A stretch of DNA of 11,486 nt, from NCBI GenBank assembly GCA_016234525.1, contig JACRBK010000420.1, positions 1-11,486 on the forward strand, written 5' to 3'. Below, in pieces: positions 6,736 to 11,486 of this stretch (position 1 is the stretch's first letter; each line of letters starts with the position of its first letter). The stretch comes from Chloroflexota bacterium (GTDB taxonomy: Bacteria > Chloroflexota > Anaerolineae > Aggregatilineales > Aggregatilineaceae). The translations under genes and the position numbers were made by a program. The notes under the pieces are model-generated. The model did no database searches and was not told the origin of the DNA. It was given only the letters and a program-made list of their open reading frames with translations.

Positions 6736-8748
6736 TTATCCCGGAAACGAATAACGTTTAGGCGCGGCATTGATTATGCGAATCGCTTCGTCCAGATCGA
6801 TCCCGATCCGGTTGCAGTACCACGCCATCGCCTCATAACGCGGCTCGTTCTCGTCTTCGACCAGCGCCAGCGCTTTCTCGCGGGGCAGCATCCCCTCTCG
6901 AATCTGGTTGCTGCGTAAGGTGTCGTTCTCAGAGAATCCGGCCATGACATAATAGATATAGTTGTAAAATGCCGCCGTGCCATCCCCGATCCGCCAGGTG
7001 GTGCGGGTATCGGGTGAGGTTTCCCAGTCGTATTGAGGAATCAATACATCTGCGACGATAGACTCGTTCCAGGAGATGAAGTCGTACAGCGTCAGATAGC
7101 TTTTGGGGATGAGGTAGTAGGAGAAGAAGGCAAACGCCGAATCGAACAGTGTTGCGTTCAAAAAGGCGGGATTCTGCACAAACTGCCGCCCATAATAAAA
7201 AGCCAGCCGAATTTTGTTGAGGCCCGTTAGTTCATAGTAGATTTCTTTCTGATAGTTCTCGTCAATTCCGCAGAAACCCACTTTAAAATCAGTGCGTTCC
7301 AGGGGATTAAAGTTAAAGAACACCGTATTGAGCTTCATCTGACGCTTGAGCATGGCGGCATAATAAAAGAACTGTTTGTCACCCGCCATGAATAATGGCA
7401 CTGTGCCGAGGTCTGGTTTTTTCAGCCAGGCAGCCACATTTTTCCGGATGTTATCAAGCTTTTTACGAATATCCGCCGAGACTAAAATATGTTCGATTCC
7501 CAATGCTCCGCACATCCGCGAAATGTTGCGTCGGGCCAGGTCCGTTACCATTCCCCAGTCATAGGTGTAAGCGACCGGATTTAGCCCTAACTCTTGTTTG
7601 ACATAGTGCAGACCATACGAACTATCTCGTCCTCCGCTGATTGGGACCAGACAGTCGGGACAGCCGGAACTGCTCCGGTGAGGAGCCACCAACTTTTCGA
7701 GCGTATCTCTGCCGCGCGCAGCCAGCGGATTATAATTTCGGCAGTAGTTACACACACCCTGCTCATCATACCGGATGAAGGGGAACGATTCGGGCAGCAG
7801 GCACCGGGAACAACGGCGCAGCCGTCCGACGGCGGTTTTTACGTTCTGCATGAACAAGTCATTTTTTGCCCAGGACGAAGCTGGTCGGGGCGCTGCTTCC
7901 GATGGGGCCGGTTTGCGATGCTGTATCACACGATCTTCAATGACGCGCGGCGGAATGACTGCCAACGAAACGTTGTGTGGTGGATGGTTCAGATCGAATG
8001 AAATGGGCGTCAGATCGCTCAGCGTGAAGGCATAGGCTTGCGGCGCAAGAATCTGCTGGATCGCCTGCCCTGCAAATATCGCCTGGATTTTCGGATGGCG
8101 AAGGAACTGTTCTAGAATGTATTTTTCTGACGCGAACGCGAGTTCGTGGCCGGAAGCGCTCAAGCTGAAATAAAGTGAGCCGTTGCTGCTAGTGAGCAGA
8201 ATCGCATCATGATCGGCGGACAGCAGCGCGACAGTATTCGCGCCTTGCAGCCGGTTAAAAGCGTTCGTAAAAGCGTGCAGCAGGCCCCGATCCCGTCCCT
8301 GCTGGACCAGGCTCAAGAAAGCTTCAGTATCGACTTCATACGCTCGCTGAATAGTCGGGATGTCATTCCATAGCGCCGCATCGTTCACAATAATCCCATT
8401 ATGTAAGCAGATCATCTCGTGTTTGAGGACGGGCTGGTTATTGGCGTGATCCTGCTCGGTCCCATTTGTGACCATACGCGCGTGGCCCATAAAACCGATA
8501 GTTTCTCCGGCCACTTTGCGGTTGACAAACTCGCGCAGCAGGCGTTGGTAGTCGGGTCGAGCGATCATGGCTTTGGCGCGAAGAGGCCGTTTAAGAATCG
8601 TCAGACGGTGCGGTTCAATCAACGCTACCCCCGCCGCGTCTTTGCCACGCGACTCGGAGAGCAGCAGCAGCTTAGGAATCAAATGTCCCAGGTCAGGGCG
8701 TGTAATCAAAGAGGGGGTTGTCGCGACAAAACCGAAAATTCCACACAT
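6736..8748 (-). CDS. Class II glutaminase fused to WbpG-like N-acetyl-sugar amidotransferase
   Basis: A 670-residue two-domain enzyme. Residues 1 to about 250 are an Ntn-type glutamine amidotransferase: after Met removal Cys2 of MCGIFGF is the nucleophile, followed by GHARMVTNG (88-96), HNGII (116-120) and VDTEAF (139-144), as in GlmS, PurF and AsnB. A Pro/Ala-rich linker (about 255-300) leads to a C-terminal part like WbpG/PseA N-acetyl-sugar amidotransferases, with zinc-type pairs C313-x2-C316 and C333-x2-C336, another pair C363-x2-C366, and the ATP pyrophosphatase loop SGGRDS (371-376). The likely reaction is ATP-dependent transfer of ammonia from glutamine to a sugar or similar acceptor, forming an amidine or amide. 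Known WbpG proteins use separate class I glutaminases, so the fusion is unusual. The frame is open to 9249, but MCG at 8748 with GGAG 5 bases upstream is clearly the start. The acceptor is unknown. Confidence 0.85.
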   Translation of the reverse strand: MCGIFGFVATTPSLITRPDLGHLIPKLLLLSESRGKDAAGVALIEPHRLTILKRPLRAKAMIARPDYQRLLREFVNRKVAGETIGFMGHARMVTNGTEQDHANNQPVLKHEMICLHNGIIVNDAALWNDIPTIQRAYEVDTEAFLSLVQQGRDRGLLHAFTNAFNRLQGANTVALLSADHDAILLTSSNGSLYFSLSASGHELAFASEKYILEQFLRHPKIQAIFAGQAIQQILAPQAYAFTLSDLTPISFDLNHPPHNVSLAVIPPRVIEDRVIQHRKPAPSEAAPRPASSWAKNDLFMQNVKTAVGRLRRCSRCLLPESFPFIRYDEQGVCNYCRNYNPLAARGRDTLEKLVAPHRSSSGCPDCLVPISGGRDSSYGLHYVKQELGLNPVAYTYDWGMVTDLARRNISRMCGALGIEHILVSADIRKKLDNIRKNVAAWLKKPDLGTVPLFMAGDKQFFYYAAMLKRQMKLNTVFFNFNPLERTDFKVGFCGIDENYQKEIYYELTGLNKIRLAFYYGRQFVQNPAFLNATLFDSAFAFFSYYLIPKSYLTLYDFISWNESIVADVLIPQYDWETSPDTRTTWRIGDGTAAFYNYIYYVMAGFSENDTLRSNQIREGMLPREKALALVEDENEPRYEAMAWYCNRIGIDLDEAIRIINAAPKRYSFPG

Positions 8749-8865
8749 AAATACTCCGGACCGCTGACTAAAACGAGATAGATTTAGGCTGGTTGTCTTG
8801 CCGAACCAACCTCGGTTAAGATTAGGCACACCGTCTCTATTGTACCATTTTTGGAGTACCCGGAA
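8749..8865. other. Divergent promoter region
   Basis: This 117-base gap must drive both the amidotransferase and the membrane-protein gene. No strong promoter was found. The better guesses are TTGGTT-17-TAAATC on the minus strand and TTAAGA (8816-8821)-16-TATTGT (8838-8843) on the plus strand. A small inverted repeat, GGTTG (8791-8795) with CAACC (8807-8811), lies in the middle. Confidence 0.3.
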
Positions 8866-10038
8866 TTGTCTGAACATCAGGTATCTCGTTTTGCCCGACC
8901 TCAGAGTCCACTCTATATTGTGGTATTGGCAATAGTTTTTGTTTTCAGTCTGATGTTGGCCTATGTTGGGCTGCGCCCGATCAACCATCTTGACTGGGTG
9001 ACAACGGCTCAGTTTCTTCGTTACCAGACCCAACTTGAGTCGCCGTATTCTGAAGACTTGAGTATGGACCCCGACCTGGCCCTTTATCACGATGATTATG
9101 TGTTTTTGCCCTATGCGCCCTGGACGGTATTTTATTTTGGCGTGCTGGCCTATGCGACTACGCGGCTGATCGTGGCGCTGATGGTCGCCGCCTGGATTGT
9201 GATCATTATTGACAGCGGCAAACCTTTGGCGCTGATTCTGATTCTGCATCCCCTGTTTATTTTGTCGTGGGCCTCCGGCAACCTTGATTTTCTGGTGAGT
9301 GGTGTGGGGCTGTGGTTGATCATTCGTGGCGTGCGAGGCTGGCGGTTGGGAATGAGCATTATGCTGATTGCCGTCAAACCACAGGTGCTGCCGCTGTTGT
9401 TTCTGCTGGAAGGTGTGCGCATTTTGTGGGAGCGCGACTGGGAAGCGCTGGCGACGGTTGTGGTGATTTTTGCCGTATCAAATACGCTTTTTCCTGGCTG
9501 GCTGGCCTGGATGGCGGACAAACTGCCTCAGTATTTTGACATGGTGCGTGGGACTAAAGAGCAAATAGAGGTCTCTTTTGCTGGAGGGAAGTACCCATTT
9601 TCGGTTTTTGGCGCGTGGGGCTTCCTGCCTGCGGTAGGGGTCTCGCTGCTGATTTTGCTGCTGATGCTGCGCCGCTGGACCGAATGGCGCACGCTGGCGG
9701 TGTTGTTGGGATTGGTGTGGACACCCTATATCAATCCCTATAGTTATGCGGTGCTGTTAGTTCTTTTACGCAAAAGCTCGTGGTGGCATGTGTTGATCTA
9801 TCTCGCCATCGGGATCGCTTCGCTGCCGGTTCTGTTTGCCGAATGGCACTCACTTGAACGTTATGGGCTGCTGTTGTTTTTGCTGCTGGTTCCGATCCTG
9901 ACTCCACCGGACCGTGAGCAGTTCGAGGAACAGATCGCGGCGCGCCACCGGACGCGGACGCTGCCTCTCGTGGGGAAGTTTAAGACATGGCAGGCGCAAA
10001 TTTTAGTTTTGCTGCCTCTCTCCGGCAAGGAGCGTTGA
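8866..10038 (+). CDS. Polytopic membrane protein, possibly GT-C (GT87/DUF2029-like) glycosyltransferase
   Basis: A 390-residue hydrophobic protein with about nine or ten membrane segments and a basic, hydrophilic C-terminal tail. The first helix (about 16-36) is followed by a long external loop containing an HLDW motif (41-44). Further on come WASGNLD (135-141) and VKPQVLPLLF (170-179), the latter like the internal Lys-Pro segment of GT87/DUF2029 proteins, which use polyprenyl-phosphate sugars at the outer membrane face. That match is by pattern only. No ATG fits: the first in-frame ATG lies inside helix 1. The frame opens with TTG at 8851, but TTG at 8866 has GGAG (8853-8856) 9 bases upstream and is preferred. 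It diverges from the sugar amidotransferase gene, and a shared role in surface glycan assembly is plausible but unproven. Confidence 0.6.
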   Translation: MSEHQVSRFARPQSPLYIVVLAIVFVFSLMLAYVGLRPINHLDWVTTAQFLRYQTQLESPYSEDLSMDPDLALYHDDYVFLPYAPWTVFYFGVLAYATTRLIVALMVAAWIVIIIDSGKPLALILILHPLFILSWASGNLDFLVSGVGLWLIIRGVRGWRLGMSIMLIAVKPQVLPLLFLLEGVRILWERDWEALATVVVIFAVSNTLFPGWLAWMADKLPQYFDMVRGTKEQIEVSFAGGKYPFSVFGAWGFLPAVGVSLLILLLMLRRWTEWRTLAVLLGLVWTPYINPYSYAVLLVLLRKSSWWHVLIYLAIGIASLPVLFAEWHSLERYGLLLFLLLVPILTPPDREQFEEQIAARHRTRTLPLVGKFKTWQAQILVLLPLSGKER

Positions 10039-10074
10039 CAAATCGCTGCTGTTTTTATCTGACTGTACCTACCA

Positions 10075-10103
10075 TTGACAAACCGATCTCGCTCGGCTAC
10101 AAT
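10075..10103 (+). promoter_or_regulatory. Upstream promoter (P1) of the tRNA-tuf operon
   Basis: TTGACA (10075-10080), a perfect -35, is followed after 17 bases by TACAAT (10098-10103), a five-of-six -10. The start should lie near 10110, giving a leader of about 60 bases before tRNA-Thr. It begins 37 bases after the stop of the membrane-protein gene. This is the best sigma70-type promoter in the window. Confidence 0.85.
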
Positions 10104-10130
10104 TTTGCGCACTGGCGGAGAGAATTACCC

Positions 10131-10159
10131 TTGAGACTGCCTGAGGTACGTGGTACAAT
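10131..10159 (+). promoter_or_regulatory. Downstream promoter (P2) of the tRNA-tuf operon
   Basis: TTGAGA (10131-10136) and TACAAT (10154-10159) are 17 bases apart, and TGG directly before the -10 provides an extended -10 element. Each hexamer differs from consensus at one position. The start should fall near 10166, about 4 bases before the mature 5' end of tRNA-Thr. P2 lies exactly 56 bases downstream of P1. Confidence 0.7.
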
Positions 10160-10169
10160 GCAACACAGT

Positions 10170-10241
10170 GCCGACGTAGCTCAAAGGTAGAGCAAGCGCC
10201 TTGTAAGCGTTAGGTTATGGGTTCAATTCCCATCGTCGGCT
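10170..10241 (+). tRNA. tRNA-Thr (anticodon UGU)
   Basis: All four stems fold: acceptor GCCGACG with CGTCGGC (10170-10176, 10234-10240), D stem GCTC/GAGC, anticodon stem AGCGC/GCGTT with one A-T and one G-T pair, and T stem ATGGG/CCCAT with loop TTCAATT. The anticodon TGT at 10202-10204 reads ACA and, by wobble, ACG. The discriminator is T, and CCA is not encoded, so it must be added enzymatically. First gene of the operon. Confidence 0.95.
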
Positions 10242-10260
10242 TAGCACATTACTAATCTAT

Positions 10261-10343
10261 GGGTCGGTGTCCCGAGCGGCAAAGGGGGAGGACTGTAAAT
10301 CCTCTGGCGGACGCCTTCGTAGGTTCGAGTCCTACCCGGCCCA
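10261..10343 (+). tRNA. tRNA-Tyr (anticodon GUA)
   Basis: A type II tRNA of 83 bases with a long variable arm (GGCG GA CGCC, 10306-10315), as expected of bacterial tRNA-Tyr. The acceptor GGGTCGG pairs with CCGGCCC with one T-G pair, the anticodon stem GAGGA with TCCTC, and the T stem GTAGG with CCTAC. The anticodon GTA is at 10295-10297 and the discriminator is A. CCA is not encoded. It lies 19 bases after the first tRNA-Thr. Confidence 0.96.
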
Positions 10344-10345
10344 CT

Positions 10346-10361
10346 GCAAGCTGTTGCTTGC
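10346..10361 (+). other. Spacer hairpin between tRNA-Tyr and tRNA-Thr
   Basis: GCAAGC (10346-10351) pairs with GCTTGC (10356-10361) around a TGTT loop, within the 27-base spacer. There is no T-run, so it is more likely a processing aid than a terminator. Confidence 0.45.
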
Positions 10362-10370
10362 GAGCAGTAT

Positions 10371-10442
<72 letters not shown>

Positions 10443-10443
<1 letters not shown>

Positions 10444-10460
10444 TTGATTTCTGAATCAAA
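10443..10460 (+). other. Hairpin at the tRNA-tuf junction
   Basis: TTTGATT (10443-10449) and AATCAAA (10454-10460) form a 7-bp AT-rich stem with a TCTG loop. The first base is the discriminator of tRNA-Thr(GGU), so the hairpin abuts the tRNA 3' end, where the tuf mRNA must be cut free. It may guide 3' processing or protect the new mRNA end. Confidence 0.45.
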
Positions 10461-10524
10461 TTAATGACAGAATCATATGCTGCTGCATCCCTGACCGATA
10501 CATTTCTGGAGGACCAAACAAGGT

Positions 10525-11486
10525 ATGGCGAAGGGTAAATTTGAGCGCACGAAACCCCATGTCAACGTGGGGACAATCGGACACATTGATCACGGTAAAA
10601 CGACCTTAACGGCAGCGATCACCAAGACGTTGGCGTTGAAGGGCTGGGCGGATTTCCGCGCCTTCGACTCGATCGACAACGCGCCGGAAGAAAAAGCGCG
10701 TGGCATCACGATTGCGATTGCGCACGTGGAATACCAGACGGAATCGCGGCATTATGCGCACGTCGACTGCCCCGGCCACCGTGACTACATCAAGAACATG
10801 ATCACGGGAGCAGCGCAGATGGACGGCGCGATCCTGGTGGTCGCCGCTCCGGATGGTCCGATGCCGCAGACACGTGAACACGTGCTGTTGGCGGGGCAGG
10901 TGGAAGTACCGGCGATGGTGGTGTTCCTCAACAAAGTCGACATGATGGAAGACGAGGAACTGCTGGAACTGGTCGAGCTGGAACTGCATGAACTGCTGGA
11001 CAGCTACGGGTTCAAGGATGTGCCGATTGTGCGTGGATCGGCGCTCAAGGCGCTGGAATGCACGAGCAAAGACCCGAATGCGCCGGAATACGAGTGCATT
11101 TGGAACCTGATGAGCACGGTCGACAGCCATATCCCCACCCCGGTGCGCGAATATGACAAGCCGTTCCTGATGCCGGTGGAAGACGTGTTCAGCATCAAGG
11201 GACGCGGCACGGTGGTGACGGGACGTGTCGAACGCGGCATGTTGAAGAAAAGCGAAGAAATCGAAATCATCGGGATGCGCGAAGAAACGATGAAGACCGT
11301 GGTGACCGGGATCGAAATGTTCCATCAGGAACTCGATCAGGCGCAGGCGGGCGACAATGCCGGTATTCTGCTGCGCGGCGTGACCCGTGAACAGGTCGAA
11401 CGGGGTATGGTCTTGGCGAAACCCAAATCGATCACGCCGCATGTCAAGTTCATGAGCGAAGTGTACGTGCTGCGCAAGGACGAAGG
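10525..11486 (+). CDS. tuf: Translation elongation factor Tu, 3' end beyond the window
   Basis: The first 320 codons of EF-Tu, which is normally about 400 residues. It is the GTPase that carries aminoacyl-tRNA to the ribosomal A site. Visible motifs are the P-loop GHIDHGKT (19-26), switch I RGITI with Thr62, the G3 motif DCPGH (81-85) with catalytic His85, NKVD (136-139) and the G5 motif GSAL. Domain 2 follows and the frame is cut in domain 3. Switch I continues as AIAHVEYQT, where E. coli has NTSHVEYDT. The ATG has GGAGGA at 10508-10513 with 11 bases of spacing. It lies 81 bases after tRNA-Thr with no clear promoter between, so it is probably transcribed with the tRNAs from P1 and P2. No frame damage was seen. 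Confidence 0.97.
   Translation, partial: MAKGKFERTKPHVNVGTIGHIDHGKTTLTAAITKTLALKGWADFRAFDSIDNAPEEKARGITIAIAHVEYQTESRHYAHVDCPGHRDYIKNMITGAAQMDGAILVVAAPDGPMPQTREHVLLAGQVEVPAMVVFLNKVDMMEDEELLELVELELHELLDSYGFKDVPIVRGSALKALECTSKDPNAPEYECIWNLMSTVDSHIPTPVREYDKPFLMPVEDVFSIKGRGTVVTGRVERGMLKKSEEIEIIGMREETMKTVVTGIEMFHQELDQAQAGDNAGILLRGVTREQVERGMVLAKPKSITPHVKFMSEVYVLRKDE

Noticed and set aside
8749..9249. A 167-residue N-terminal extension of the amidotransferase frame
   Set aside because: It has no domain signal, overlaps the membrane-protein gene on the other strand, and would bury the catalytic Cys2 that must be near the N-terminus. The MCG start at 8748 has its own ribosome site.
10035..10063. Another TTGACA overlapping the stop of the membrane-protein gene
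   Set aside because: No -10 box at 16-18 bases. It shares TTGACAAAyCG with P1, but is not a promoter by itself.
10588..10780. EF-Tu switch I variant (AIAH) as evidence of altered function
   Set aside because: Similar SIAH/AIAH sequences are known in other bacterial phyla, for instance Actinobacteria, and all catalytic residues are present; it looks like a lineage feature.
10606..11442. Minus-strand frame of 278 codons opposite tuf
   Set aside because: It is the His- and Arg-rich antisense shadow of a highly biased EF-Tu gene, with no recognisable motif.

Overview
The window looks like a chromosomal segment of a Chloroflexota bacterium, perhaps Anaerolineae-like. That placement is an inference from three things: the style of the ECF sigma/anti-sigma pair, the EF-Tu sequence (switch I reads RGITIAIAH and a GHRDY follows the G3 motif), and the mixture of house-keeping and envelope genes. 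It could not be tested here. No insertion sequence, prophage gene, CRISPR array or rRNA was seen. Most genes have normal Shine-Dalgarno sites and the GC content is moderate throughout.

Layout. (1) Positions 1-953, minus strand: an ECF-type sigma factor followed 2 bases later by a membrane protein that is probably its anti-sigma factor and runs off the left edge. (2) 1175-1933, plus strand: a MinD/ParA-like ATPase, divergent from the sigma gene. (3) 2042-2374, minus strand: a single-domain STAS (anti-anti-sigma type) protein, convergent with the ATPase, with a long hairpin between them. (4) 2461-6448, minus strand: a three-gene ABC operon of the MacB/LolD/FtsX kind, ordered ATPase, double-FtsX permease, second ATPase. 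(5) 6449-6735: a non-coding stretch with a candidate promoter and a cluster of inverted repeats. (6) 6736-8748, minus strand: a two-domain protein joining a class II (Ntn) glutaminase to a WbpG-like N-acetyl-sugar amidotransferase. (7) 8866-10038, plus strand: a polytopic membrane protein that may be a GT-C (GT87/DUF2029-like) glycosyltransferase. (8) 10075-11486, plus strand: tandem sigma70-type promoters, then tRNA-Thr(UGU), tRNA-Tyr(GUA), tRNA-Thr(GGU) and the 5' four-fifths of the EF-Tu gene, cut by the right edge.

How they fit together. The left 2.4 kb is rich in regulators (ECF sigma, anti-sigma, ParA-like ATPase, STAS protein). The ABC operon encodes one complete transporter-like complex with two different ATPases. 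The amidotransferase fusion and the membrane protein are divergent neighbours, and both suggest surface-glycan chemistry. The right end is the conserved translation cluster tRNA-Thr/Tyr/Thr-tuf, which resembles the tufB locus of Proteobacteria without its tRNA-Gly. The most unusual items are the glutaminase/WbpG-like fusion, the arginine in place of the signature lysine in the ParA-like ATPase, and the closely spaced tandem promoters before the tRNA-tuf operon.
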